Assembly: GCA_030248135.1 (NCBI GenBank)
Contig: JASANC010000375.1
Coordinates: forward strand, 1-64,000
Source: Theristus sp. LFF4_11
Lineage: Eukaryota; Nematoda; Chromadorea; Monhysterida; Xyalidae
Direction: 5' to 3'
Length of the DNA stretch: 64,000 nucleotides
The position numbers and the translations under genes are program-made. Below, in pieces: positions 1 to 12,800 of the stretch (within the stretch, counting starts at the first letter, position 1; every line of letters begins with the position of its first letter). Below the pieces are notes generated by a model. It worked only from the letters and a program-made list of their open reading frames with translations, made no database searches and was not told where the DNA came from.

Positions 1-1991
1 TCCAGGGCCATTTGAATTGATGGGAGCTGTCGTGTTCTTTCATCCAAACGTTTGTAAACTCGTGCTTGCATTAAATTTTCAGCATTCAAATGCATATCTG
101 GATATTGTAAATAACGAGTGATTTCATAAATATAGCGACGAAGTGTACTGGCGCCACGTTTTCTGCGGACTTCGTTTGGTGGAGTAATGGATGACGACCC
201 ATTACTATTGGCATTTGCCGCATTAACAGTGGATTGCTGATTTGTTGTTGCATTGGTAGCGGGCAAGTGTTGTATTGCCTCAGTGTCCAACTTATTCGAA
301 ACTTCTAAATCTTCAGTATCATCGCTGAATGATCTGTCGTCTTCTTCTGACTCCAGACCGGTTGATGCGACTTGGTGTTGTTTTTCTTCATTTTGGGGCT
401 TTTGATTTTTGAGCATGTTACAGGGGTATGTTTTAGTTTCACTGGGAAGCGTTATCTGCTGCGGGGTTCTTCGCGCAGGTCGCTGAGTTTGACTGGGAAG
501 CGTTATCTGCAGCGGAATTATTCGCGCAGGTCGCTTGGGGGAATTGAGCATTTGAGGGGTGATTGCGGTATCACGAGAAATGAATATAGTTTGGGAATTG
601 GTTTGTTTTTGGTCGTTTGAATGTGCATCGGTGTTTGTCGGCGGGGTTTGTGTTAGGGAGGTGACTCGTGACGGGACTCGAGCCGTTTTCGTCAGTGATT
701 GGCTGCCAGCATCGCCAACTAGACGACTGTTTATCTCGCCAGTCATCGGGGTTGTTATGGTCGTTCGAGAGTCGACCAGGTTAGGGGACAGGAAGGAGGG
801 AGGGGTTTGCACTCTATGAGTGTTCCAAAAATAGTTCGGAGTCCAAGCGGCAGCTTCATCACATGACTTCTCCGTACTATGTTTCCGGACCGAGACCGGG
901 CATCGTTTTTCGGGATCCATACAGCTCTGAAACTGCAACTCAGAACTTGACGGCAGAACGTCACTTGCGACGACAGGACGTGATCTCCCCGAAGGAGAAT
1001 TCTCAAAGGAGCGGCACGAACCATCACGAGTACTGGTGCTTCCGATGTTTTTCCTGGTTACGGAAAGGTTGACTTGTTGCATCCATTCGTCGAGTTTCGA
1101 AAGTCGATTCTCGAGGGCGTTTTGTTCTGATTGGAAAGCGTGAAAAATTTGGTTACTAAAATTTTTGGCAGCTTGCCGAATTTTGTCGGCGCACTGTTGC
1201 TGGAAATCCGCGTCGTTCATCGATTGGTTTGGTTGTGGATTGTTGTTGTAGGTTGCGGCGTTGATTGAAGTTGATTGGTTGAAGTTTGCGGAACTGGTGG
1301 TGATTTGTTGCGACTTGTGAAGATATTCATCGGTTGACGGTTGATTGTAGTGAATGATTTGTGATTGGGTGAGGGTAAAGCAAGAGGGGTAGTCGTTTTC
1401 GGCGGCATAAGCCAGCACGGCTTTTGCGACTAGCTCAGGGTTGTTGTTGATCCAATCGTTGTCGGATGCGGGGAAACTGTTGCTGGTGAGGGGACAAGAG
1501 GGGTTTGAGGAGGGGTTTGAGGTGTTGTCGTAGGCGACTTGCAAATAGTAGCTGTCACCGTTTTCGTCAATAGAGTGGAGAAAGCAGAATTTAGATGCAG
1601 GGACTTCGTCAGCATAGCACTCGCTTCGCAAGTTCAGCCCTTGAGGGGAACCGTCAAGGGTCAGGCACAGACCTCCATATGCAATGGTGTTCCCTACCTG
1701 CAGGGGTATGTCACTTTCCACCCGGTCCTGGGGTGACGGCTCCGACTGCCAATTCAGACCGACGGACTGCTGAAAGACGTCATCAGCGACGGCGGGCAAC
1801 CACGGGGGCGACGGGTGATGACGACGATCAGCGTCGTGCAGCCCTACTGGGTGTGTAGAAAAGTCATCAGAGCCCAGGGGAGTGCTTGGACAGCGGTTAG
1901 CAGGAGGGGGCGGCAGACTCGCCAGTGGCATAACCTGGGTGCCAGTTGAGTCTGATTGCATCCGCCGGGTTAGTGCTACACTACTCTGCAT
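1..1991 (-). CDS. Long intronless ORF, unrecognised, possible retroelement gag-like protein (3' end outside window)
   Basis: An uninterrupted minus-strand frame of about 663 codons runs from an ATG at 1991, directly after an in-frame TAG, to the window edge. I do not recognise the protein. It is rich in Ser, Thr, Pro, Gln and Asn, with a short helical stretch around residues 255-300 (heptad-like, ending ..SKLDEWMQQ), an acidic patch near residues 550-560, and a basic helical segment near the window edge (..RRYIYEITRYLQYP..). A 51-base in-frame tandem duplication (starting near 441 and 492 on the plus strand) repeats a segment containing ITLPS. Lack of introns beside genes with dozens, the internal duplication and the repeat array upstream fit a mobile element or a fast-evolving gene. 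No protease, reverse transcriptase or zinc knuckle is visible in the part present, so the retroelement idea is inference. Confidence 0.5.
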   Translation of the reverse strand, partial: MQSSVALTRRMQSDSTGTQVMPLASLPPPPANRCPSTPLGSDDFSTHPVGLHDADRRHHPSPPWLPAVADDVFQQSVGLNWQSEPSPQDRVESDIPLQVGNTIAYGGLCLTLDGSPQGLNLRSECYADEVPASKFCFLHSIDENGDSYYLQVAYDNTSNPSSNPSCPLTSNSFPASDNDWINNNPELVAKAVLAYAAENDYPSCFTLTQSQIIHYNQPSTDEYLHKSQQITTSSANFNQSTSINAATYNNNPQPNQSMNDADFQQQCADKIRQAAKNFSNQIFHAFQSEQNALENRLSKLDEWMQQVNLSVTRKNIGSTSTRDGSCRSFENSPSGRSRPVVASDVLPSSSELQFQSCMDPEKRCPVSVRKHSTEKSCDEAAAWTPNYFWNTHRVQTPPSFLSPNLVDSRTTITTPMTGEINSRLVGDAGSQSLTKTARVPSRVTSLTQTPPTNTDAHSNDQKQTNSQTIFISRDTAITPQMLNSPKRPARIIPLQITLPSQTQRPARRTPQQITLPSETKTYPCNMLKNQKPQNEEKQHQVASTGLESEEDDRSFSDDTEDLEVSNKLDTEAIQHLPATNATTNQQSTVNAANANSNGSSSITPPNEVRRKRGASTLRRYIYEITRYLQYPDMHLNAENLMQARVYKRLDERTRQLPSIQMAL

Positions 1992-2097
1992 CTATGCCTT
2001 ACAGAACAGCTGATGAAATTGATGGGTGTAGCGGCGCGATTACGAGTCACTACGGGGAATAAATTTAGGTTAGTAACTTTCGAACTCAGCTAGTATT

Positions 2098-2497
2098 CCG
2101 TCGCACAGAATACAACCTGATAGGCGTGCGGAGGGGCTAAACCAGTCGCACAGCTTCCAGCCTGATAGGCGAGCTAGGGGACTGGCACCGTCGCACAGCC
2201 AACAACCTGATAGGCGTGCTGGCACCGTCGCACAGCCAACAACCTGATAGGCGTGCCAAGGGTCTGACTCAGTCGCTCAGACCACAACCCGATAGGCGTG
2301 CTGAGATTGGGGAATTCCAGTCGCTCAGGATGAAGACCTGATAGGCGTGCTGAGACAGGGGGGCTTGGTCGCTCAGAATTGCTACCTGATAGGCGTGCGG
2401 TGACAGGGGGACCCTAGGCGCTCAGCGTGGTAGCTGATAGGCGTGCTAGCACAGGGGAACCTTCGTCGCTCAGAATTGCACCCTGATAGGCGTGCGT
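2098..2497. repeat. Array of nine hairpin-forming repeats, ~45-50 bp period
   Basis: Nine units share the core CGCWCAG, then 8-9 variable bases, then CTGATAGGCGTGC. The GATAGGCG motif starts at 2119, 2164, 2209, 2246, 2291, 2340, 2388, 2435 and 2485, giving spacings of 45, 45, 37, 45, 49, 48, 47 and 50. Within each unit CGC..CAG can pair with CTG..GCG, with TAG as a 3-base bulge and the variable 8-9 bases as the loop. Units 5-9 carry CGCTCAG, which restores one extra pair compared with CGCACAG in units 1-4. Spacers are mostly unrelated, although several contain a CAGGGG-like run. The array lies 100-500 bases upstream of the minus-strand ORF starting at 1991. Confidence 0.85.
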
Positions 2498-3814
2498 AAT
2501 AACTAGCTAAGATGAAAGCAGGAGTGCGCGAGTGGGAGACAAATGATTTCTCAATGTTCCTACAACGGCAAACACACACAACCACGTTTATTGCATAAAA
2601 GCAATGCGACAGAGCTCAAATATTCATAGTAGAAATAAATGCAACTGAAGTGGATTTACAAAAACGGAAGGCGAAAAGATCACGTACTCGAAATCTGCGT
2701 GGGAAAGTCCGCCTTCCAACCGTCACGAGCGTACACAAAGAATGCACAAGCGTGCGCAGCACGTGAATAATCGCGCTGCGTCGCTATGCACGCTCTGTGC
2801 AAGCACGCAACAACAACAACACAGGCACACATAACAATGCACAACAACAACGTGTAAAATTATAACTCAACAAAAAGTCTGCTGAAAAGTTTTATAAATT
2901 GTTGAAATAACAATGGATTTGGATAGATCGTAGCAAGACGCGTCGATTGATATATTGTTTACTATTAATTGATTGTGTTTCAACTGATAAAATTGATGAT
3001 CTTTGAGGTTGGGTTCGAAAACGCTAAGCTACTTGGAAAAAATACACTAGAATGCTAAGCTACTACTAAAAATTGTTGATTACTTACTGATTGGTTGCAT
3101 TTGAATAACTAAGAATCATCGGTCGACATCTGAGCTTGCGTAACGAACGCATAGCTCACATCAGAATGCTCGACAAATGTTCTATTATCGTTGTTTATGG
3201 TTCTTGTTGCTGATTGGTTGAGGTCCGTTGCTGATTGGTTGATTGTTCGTTATGGTCAGCAGAATGTTCAGATGTTCACCGTTGTTGCGCCATTGCACGT
3301 GTTGATTGTTCGTGTTGTGGCTCGCTGTCGCTCGCTCGACTGTTTGGGCGGGTTTGCACGGCAGCTCGGGTTTGCACGGCAGCGTAATGACGTCGCGCCA
3401 GTGGCTCATTTGTACGATCGAACTTTACGCCTTTTTGAACTTCGACATGCATCACTACAATTTCATAAAGATCTAGCAGATGGTAGTGACCTACAAACTG
3501 ATGACTGTTGCATGTTACATGTGGTCGATCACCCAGCAAATTATTGTAACTGTTGTTGATCTTCAAACTACATAAGTGCATACATTTTATATGGCTCATA
3601 CCTTTCAGTCACACGCGTTCAAAAACGTTAAAACAGAACAACGTCAATAATACACGTAATTCGCATCTCGTTTGTATCACAGAGCGAATAACAACAATAA
3701 TAAGTAAAAGACGTGCAAGACGAGGTAAAATTAAAAATCAACAACATTTCCGTTGTGAACCTGAAAACGTAACCTTTCGGTTGAAAGCAATTTTACAATT
3801 TTCTTAATTATCAA
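2498..3814. other. Non-coding stretch between the hairpin array and the 3' end of the receptor gene
   Basis: No convincing gene. Two short local duplications are visible: GCTGATTGGTTGA near 3210 and 3230, and GGGTTTGCACGGCAGC near 3350 and 3367. A 122-codon plus frame here looks like chance. The region probably holds the upstream region of the ORF at 1991 and the 3' UTR of the minus-strand gene that stops at 3815. Confidence 0.5.
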
Positions 3815-6800
3815 TTATCTATGACTCAAACTGCTTGCTGGCCGCTGATGCGGTGGCCTCGTGGGGGGTAAGTACTCTGTAATCTCATCCATAGTTGCAC
3901 CGACTGGATCCGGTCGACGAAGCAGCGGAGGTAGCCGGTCCAACTTGCTTGAGCTAGCATGGAAACGGATTCCGTCAAAAGTAGAGACGAGCGTGTGACA
4001 AGTGCAGCTACTGTTTAGTTTAAAAAATAAACCCAAAACAACACTGAACAGTGATTGAGACACCCACCTGGAGTCGAGCTCACGATTTGTGAGACTGAGC
4101 CGGCGTTCGACTTGCCTGCGGCGTGCTTCGACGACGCTGACGCGCTGCACGAGGGCACTGCCGTAGCTGCAACGAACGGGGCAGCTTGAAATCAACGTTT
4201 GCACTCCTCCCTCCAAATTCAGATCAATCATGCACTTACAATGCAGTTCACAACAATAATAAGAATTCGAGCTAGAAAACACATGTGCATATTATTCATT
4301 TCAATTGACCTTTGCCGACGGCTTTTCGGAGTAGTCGCTGGTGAGTTCGTGAGATGATCAGCATTATAGATTTTGCTCAAAATCAACTGCAATTCATCGT
4401 CGCTTTTTTGTGGCATAACAAGACAAAGCACCGTTTCCAACTGATCTTTCTGGAAGCCTCCAACATCGACCAGAGTACGAATCATATCAAGTTCCTGTAC
4501 AACAAAGAATGGTTTCAAAACGACGACAATAAAACCATGTCAATGACCAAAGTCAGACGCAAGTCGCTCCTTACCTGTCTTTGCAAGGCTTCTTGTTTCA
4601 AAACTTCAAACTTTCGGCGATCTTCAATAATTTGCTGATCACCCGCCGTGTCTTGAATTTCACTGAACAAATTTTATTTACTCTTGTTCAGTTGGTCGAG
4701 TAAGAACAGAATATAAATCACAAAAAAAAACAAAGAATTCGCGCTCACATGTGCTTGTGGCGCTCTTTCGTCTGCTGCATCACCAAGTCCATTGAGTCGA
4801 TGTGCTTGGCCACCTGACTGGAGTATTTGCGCTCATGAGCGCTTTGTGCCCTCTGACGCTCGTGGCGGAGTTCAAGAGCTTGACGACTACGTTCTGACCG
4901 TTCACGCAGCTGAAAGTAGGTAAACTCAACGTAAACCTGTAAACCTGAAATTCAAAAAAGTTCAAAAACTCAAACATAAACCAAACCAGACCTGATTACG
5001 CAATTGCTCTTCGTGTTTTGCTTTCTGCGTGTTCAACTGTAGACGCAGTTGAGCTTTGCTGCTTTCATGCTGCTCCAGGATTCGATTGCAGTCTGGATTT
5101 GACAGCATGCCACTGTCGTTCAAATCTTCAATCATGCACGCCGTCAGACTTTCCAGTGCCCGTTCTTGCGCCTCTAAGTGCGCTTGCTGAAAATTTCTAG
5201 ATGTAAAAAATGCAGGCTGCGCTGCAGCAAATCAAACCATAATCTAATTAAAAGTGTCCGACTTGTTGCGTTTTCTCGAGTTGCAGTGATGCAATCAGTT
5301 TTCCAACCTCATGTTCTTTTATTCGCAGCTGCTTTGCACGACTGTTCAAAAGTCGACGTTCAACCTAAAAAATGCTACCGCTATTTGCTAATTTTTTTAT
5401 TTACCACAAACAGAATGTGAAATATGTTATTACTTTCTCACGAGTAGCTTCTGTGTTTGCAGATGCCTGGCGCAACTGACGCAATTTTTGTTGAGTTCTT
5501 TCTTTCAGTGTCATAAGGTCTTCTTCGTTGACGCTTTTGCCAAGTAAAATTGAATCTGTATCATCGTCATCACTATTGAACAGCTGCAAATATAGTAAAT
5601 TTGTGACAATCTTCATTAACCTTTACTATGTGACAGTATAGTATCTAGATAAATTAACGGGGATGGGTCGGCTTACCGAAAAGCTTTTTGAGCGTGAGCG
5701 TATTTCTGCACGTTTCGTGCGCTTGCGCAGTCTTTGCGTGTGAAGTTTCATTTGGTTGAGTTTATGTGTCGTTAGGCTTTTGTCGAGATTGTCTTTGTTT
5801 TCTTTGATTGTGCTTAGTAGAGCTTCTTTTTGTTCGTCGCTCAACACCATCTGCGTTTGATCTTGCACTTTTCTAAAAAACAGATTTTTTTTAAACAGAA
5901 TGAATTGCTGAAACAAAGATGTTGAAACAATTGTGTTGTCTTCGTGCCAATACTAACGTGAACAAAGCACTCTCGTGTTGTCGAAGTGTTTGCTGCTGTG
6001 CTATTTCTTCTTGCATCTCTTCAGACAGATGTTGTTCAAACTCAAGCTGTTGAGCATCCAGCCGATCTCGCAGTTCTTGCATTGTTTTCTGGTGCTGTTC
6101 GCCTAATTTCTTTAACTCTAATGCCAGGCGCTCGTTGGAAAATGTGTCGGATGGGAGTTCTGCAAAACTTTCTTAAAGCAATTGCAAATGCTTATGCTTT
6201 TAAAAATTCCAACGCTCCATGAACACTTACTGTAATTATCCGCAAGCTGTTGAGCACGTTGCTGCAAACTATCTCTGAATTGCTGCAGCACTCGTTTGTT
6301 GATTGCGTCGATCTGTTGTATCGTGTCGTGGTCATCGATGCCTGCCAATTCGTACAGTTCGTGTCGCTGCTGCTGAATCAGATTCTGACGGCGGGAAAGC
6401 CATTCAAATGGATCCGAAACGTTTTCTTCAGCGAGAGCGTGATCCAATTCCGCAAGCTGTTTTGCGTGACGTTCACGCTGAGAACGTTTACAAATTACAA
6501 TTTACAGGTTAGAAAAATAGAAGGACAAACTTGAATGGTTTCAACAGTTTGAATGGTTGTTTTCAGTTTGAATGAAAGTTTTCAACAAACGTACGATTTT
6601 TGCTAGTTTTTCTTTTTGTTGCCCCGCGACTGTGTGATGAAAGGTAACCATATTCTGTGTTCGTTCATGGTCAGCTTCCATGCGAGCCTCCACAATCCGT
6701 TGTTGTATTTGCTCCATTGCTCTTTGATACTCCTCATCCGATAGAGTCCCATTCCTAAAGTGAACTTTTGGTGAAAACATTTTAAATGAACAGTAAAAAA

Positions 6801-9800
6801 GAAAATACTTTACTTTCGTAATCGGTCAAGGACGGCAGCAAAGTTTGCTGCAATTGCATCAATATTTTTCTCGTCTGTTTGTTCTGCAAGTTGCTGAAAA
6901 GGAAAAGATGAAAGTTTTTTTGAGTCAATACCAGTCAAAAAATCTTGTCATTTTAACGTTTTTATCGATATCAAACACCACACAAGTAGAACTATTAATT
7001 TTAGTGTTTGCATTCTTACCTGCATTTCAGCCATGTTTCTGCGACGATTCGCTTGTTTTTCCAGTTCGACACGATTCACGGCCCGTTGCACATCAAACTG
7101 TTCGCGTATTTGATCGTGGCGCTTTTCAACATCAGCTTGTAAAAATTTAGCGGTGTCTTGATCGAGTTTGCCTTAAAATGAAAAATCAATTTTGTTTTTC
7201 CGAACAAATCAGCATCGTTGGTGACAATCTATGACAAGCAACGTGAACGTTACCAGTTTCAACGAGCTGTGAAATCAGTTCGGCATCAGCATTGCGTAAC
7301 ATTTTTAGTTTTTCAGCGCGCCATTCTATTTTTTGTTTCTCCAATGCTTCCAGACGTCTCATTTGAATTCTGTTTTTTAGCTCTAGCAATTCAGCCTGCT
7401 GCACCTTGTCCAAATCATAGAGTTCCTGCATCCGTTGTTCCTGCATAGGAATGACATTGAACCAAATCGTGTAGAAGCGTTAAATGGCTTCGACAGAGAT
7501 CGTTTATTATTGCAATATTAGCAATACCTTTTTGCTGTGACGTGCTCGATTCACTCGGATGCGTTCTCGTTCGTGTCTTGTTTTCATTTTTTCAACGCTA
7601 CGCTAAAATTACAGGGTGGGCCAAAAAAGTGGAAATTAAAAATGGCTCGTATTCATCACCAGTGTGAGATAAACAAGCACGACAATTATCGCTCGTGCGT
7701 AGTCAAAAACAACTTTTTTGTGTGTTTTGTCGACTGCAGCGATTTGGATCAATATTTTCAGCAAAATTTCGAATGCATAAGAAGAAGGCAAAAGTTCTAT
7801 AAGTGCTCCAAATTTCAACTCAGTCACTATTTTACTTACACTGGTGGCGAATATGAGCCATTTAAAAAAATGCACTTTTTGCCCCCCCCCCCTAAATTCT
7901 AATTCGACAATGTAACGGAAGTGTGATTGCAACACAAACTGCGTTTTGACGATCTGAGAACTAACTGACCTTTTGCTGTTCAGCCCATAGGCGTTCTATT
8001 TGTGATCGTTCCTGTGCATGGCGGCTGTCCAAATTTGCAAACTTCGAGCGCAACCGTTTTCTATTTTTATCAGCCAGCTGTTTTGCTGCACCAGCAGTGT
8101 CACTGTTCACAACATGTGTGCTCACTGGCACCAATGCGTTCAGTTCTGCATCCGCCAACTCATCATCAACATTGACGTAGTCAGTTAGTACTTGCCTGTG
8201 AATATTATTGGTTTTGCAATAAAGTGGTTTTAATGCTTGAATAAAAAAATACTTGAATACTTTAGTTCCATGTACAAACCTGTCGACGGTCTGGCGTTTC
8301 GCAGCAATGCTGTATGGAAGGAGCATTGGCACTGTGCTGCCAAAAGGCTCGAACTCAAGATCACGAATCTCATTATTGCGCGCCACAACAGAATTCATAT
8401 GTGATCGAGGCCTCTCAGTGGTGTTGTTGACAGCCTGAATAAAATCATCATGAAATTGCAAAGTGCTCGATCGAGCTCGCTGGAGCACCATCGCTATCTA
8501 CGTTGCGCATTAATTATGGCTGGCACTGTAACTGTGCACAGTTTTTTGTGAACCCCAGTATTATCACTTAACCGAAGTTTAACCTGGTGCTGTGGACGTT
8601 TCTGCGTACGATGACAGAACAAGCATGTCAGCAAAAACACCGCAAACAATGCCACAGTTAGAATCACAAAGACAGTGGACGAAACAGCGTGATCGTGTTG
8701 CGCTTCGAGTCGCTGCACGTCGTCGGCACGTGTGAAGCAAATCGTCACGTTCAGCGATCGACTGATGCCAGGGTACTAAAAATCCGAAAACCACCAGAAT
8801 TGTCAAGAAAACCTGACACCAGGCCTACTGACCTACAACTCACATCAGGAAACTGTAGCTCGTTTGGTTGTATGCTTGCGTACTGCAGCAGTGCAGTGGC
8901 ATAGACTGGCCGAGAGGACGGCATGTCAACGGCAGGCTCAATTTCATAATTCAACTGCAACGTGTCGCCGAATGGCAGGTCGTGTTTCTTAATGGTCAGT
9001 TTATTGTTGGCGAGCTTTGCGTTCAGTCTTGCGGAGGCTTCTTTGTCGCTGGCGTCTTCGTCGTTCAGTAGTCGCAGATGTGGCACTTGGTCGGTGAGCA
9101 CCAACGATTGGGCAGACCCACTCGACGATGCACGGTGCGCAACCAAGACGCTGACACGAGACACGCCAACTGCGTCAGTCGCCATTCTCTGAAATGAACC
9201 AATGTGCCAAAATAATAAACCCAAAACCGTTGCTATAAAATAATACCACACTCACTGCAGCCGTTTTACTCAGCACCAATTGCGCGTCAACAACAGTCAC
9301 TGTCTGTGTACCGAGGATGAAACGTTGACCGTTCATTACGAGATCCATTTGCATGTTGAATCGCAGTCGTGCATGTTTCGGTTCCGCGGTGGATACGAAA
9401 ACAATCTGAAAATTGATAACGATTTAAAAAATCAATTGGTATCGTGAAGTCGCAAATAATTCTAGTCATACAAACCATGATTTCAATTGGAGCATCAAAT
9501 TGGCCGGTTGTGGCAGAATTTGCAATGCCACCGATATCACGACGCAAAATTAAAGATTCGAAATTGCTCGCTTGACGTTTTCGTCGTCGTAGCACAGAAT
9601 TTCCCCGGTGTTGCAGTTTTGTCTGATCATCAATGTATCGGAGACCTGGCTTTTCAAACGTGATACTCGATGGAGCAGTCACCTGGCTGTAAACGAAGCG
9701 CAGTGGAATCGGCGATAGTTCATCTGATGTCAAATCTGTTGTATAAAATTGAATGATTCTTCTAAAGAATTTGTTTGCCTTCAATTGCGCAAAGTAAAAG

Positions 9801-12800
9801 GCACTGTTTTTTTTAACTCACTGTATTCTACAGCGAGATCATTTATCTTCCCAAATGGCATCCTCATTGAGACCTGCGAGGTCACTGGCTGGTGGATGCG
9901 CAGTTGCTTGGGAACGCCTAGTTCTGTCTGGCTAAATCGAACCCGTTGCGTGGACATCACCACAGCACTGTGACGTATGAATGTTGGGCCTAATTACGAG
10001 AAAACCCTTCATATATTTTTTGCTTCTTTATTTTTGGTTTGAAGTGACACATGTACCTATTCCTTCAATTGGCCGACTTTGGCAGATGAATGCTTTCTTG
10101 CTGGTGTCGCAGTCTGTTTCAACATTCCACTCATTGCTGGAGCGACTTGCGAACGCACATAGTTTGGTGTCGGGAGCTTCTAAACTTATGCCTGTCCAGC
10201 GGCCAGTTGCATTCGTCTGTCCAATCCACAGCTCAAACATTCGGAGTGGTAAAGTCCTGTAAATGGATGACAACCAGTTGAAGAAAACTGCATCAGAGTG
10301 CAGCAAAAAAAGCAGCAACTGACCGAAAGTATTCAAGGAACAACTCGTGTTCCTTGACTTCAATGTTCAGATCGAACGCTGGCAATTGTGCCCCTCGCAT
10401 CTTGCACTCTTGGTGTGCTTGGCTGAAAGTAGCCGAGAATGGCGACTGCCAGTAGCACATTAGTGACCCTTTCGGCTTGTGCCAACCAAACGGACAGATG
10501 CCTGAATTGAGTGTTAGTGCCAACGTTGCATTTATTTACCCATGAATAATTTACAAAACACCAACGGTTCGAGCAATCGACTCCACCAAAATCAGCTGGA
10601 CAAACGCAGTGGTTGTTCTCGCCTTTGGAGTAAACACATAGACCACCATGAAGACACGGATCGGGAAGACAAACGACGTTTTCTGAAATTCAAAACCTAA
10701 AGTGTTAACTTGTATAAAGGACGTGTAAAACGCGAAACGTTAAACGGACGCATGCGAAACGCAAAATAACAAAAAAAAACACTAACGCAAGTGGGACAAT
10801 GCGAACTGAACGGAGACGTAAATGTTGAACTGAGAATGCAGCGTCAGTGCGTCTGTGGTTCGGCCGAAGTACGTGATCGCCAGATTGTCAGTCAACTGAA
10901 AGACGTCGGAGTCGCCCGGGAGCGTGCCGACGGCGTCCTCAACCGAGCAAGCACGCTGCAGCTGGTCGTGTCTGCGTGTCTGTCTGCAGGTGGCGTTGTA
11001 CAGCGTGAATTCATTCGCTGCTTGCACGCTCACCTGCGTTCAGCAAAGGTCAGCACAACAGAATCATTTTGTACAACCACAAACACAAACCGCCGCAACT
11101 GCTCGATATGACATTCTTCTGAATGATCGGCACCTTTATCAATCGGAAAGCCTCGGTGGAGCGTTTCGTGTGCGCAATGCTAACGACGGCTCGAAACAGA
11201 CTGCCAGCCTGCATGTCCGTATCGGGAGTAGCTTTCATGCTGACAGCCACGTCCGGCCCGACGATACCAAGGCGCACTGGTTCTGCGGACTGCTCGAACT
11301 GTTGCTTGTCACCGAAACGTGCTTTCGCCTCAAAAACAAGATAATCCTGCGGCAACACAATGTCCTGGCGCAGACGTATGTTCATGCTCATTGACAGATG
11401 ACACAGTGGGTCGCAAGTCAAAGTGTGCACGTGGTCGCGGCGAACGAGCATCTGAACAAGAGGCTGTTGATGTTTTAACCGACAAAACAGTCACTGACCT
11501 AAACACCAAACCATCATTCAACCTGCAGCACATCTGTGAAATTTTGATACGCCAGAGGCACCAGAAATTGAGTGTCGTGCTGTGACGATTTGACGATCGG
11601 TGTACCGACAATATCGATCGTTTGACGCTTTACAGTGAGCGCGTGGCAATCAACACCAGCGCCATCTAAGTTTTGACCTGCCGTATTTTCGTCCGGTTTG
11701 CGCACAAAAAAAATGTTTATTATTTTACTTTCGTTATCCTGTGAAGAAATTCAGTTTTCACCTGAACATGTGCGAACAGGCACCAGTTTATTTGGAAGCG
11801 TCAGATCAAGCTGAACTGGCAGTGCGGACATGTCGGCGTTTAGTGACAGCGTGAGATTGACCACACTGTTCGGGTAGATCGGAGCACGTGGCTGCGCCTC
11901 GAGAATCAATCGCACCGGAGTCAACCTGTCATCCAACGAGGATGTTTATCCAACTACAAAACAGTTCTTACAAAAAGCAACGACCAAAAACCTGAAGAAC
12001 TGTCGCGCATAATGCTGCACAGCCGCTTCCGAGCCACTGCTGGCCGCCGACGTTATCGGATCATTCCAATATTTCAACACGGCAATGATGAAGTCTTTAT
12101 CTTTGAGCGCTTCCGTACGCAACGACTGCACCTCCAACAAACTGTCGTGCTGAAAGCCGGCCAGCCAGCGACTCCGCGACGGCAACGCAATCGGCAGCAC
12201 ACTGACGTTGCGCACGTGGATTTTGTCGAAGTGGAACTCCGCGAGCGTATTCAGCTGATAGGACTCGCGAATCACCGGCTGCGTCGTTCGGTTGCAGCTG
12301 CGCTGAACGTCGCAAGTGGCGCTGAACGTGCGCGCGCGGAAACGCAACGCGTCCGACAAATAGATCGACAGCGACACGTCGTACAGTGGGTTGAACGCAC
12401 GCACGCTCACCTGTGCGCAGACAATGTGTTTCCGGGTCACAGCTTCTATTACGATATATTTTATTACGAAAGTTTCATTCCTTAGCACAAAAGTTTCATG
12501 TCCTAAGGAAAAACCGCACAACCGAACCAGACCCGTAAAACGTCAGCGCACGGCGAAGTGTCTACCGTAACTTAATATTGAATTCCGTGAAACATTTTTC
12601 TATCCCCGTGTGCAAACGCATTGAGTCCCGGAACCAAAATAAAAGATACCTAATACCTTACCTGCACCAGCAAGTTGTCGGTGAACACCAGCAGCTTCTT
12701 GTTGATGTGCATGGACAGTTCGGCAAACGCTCCATCTGCCAGTCGGCACAACGCGCAGGCACACGAGACAAGGAACAGCAGTCGAGGAATGTTTGAGTGA

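Noticed and set aside
3191..3559. 122-codon plus-strand ORF with Val/Leu-rich start
   Set aside because: Driven by short tandem duplications; no domain and no splice context.
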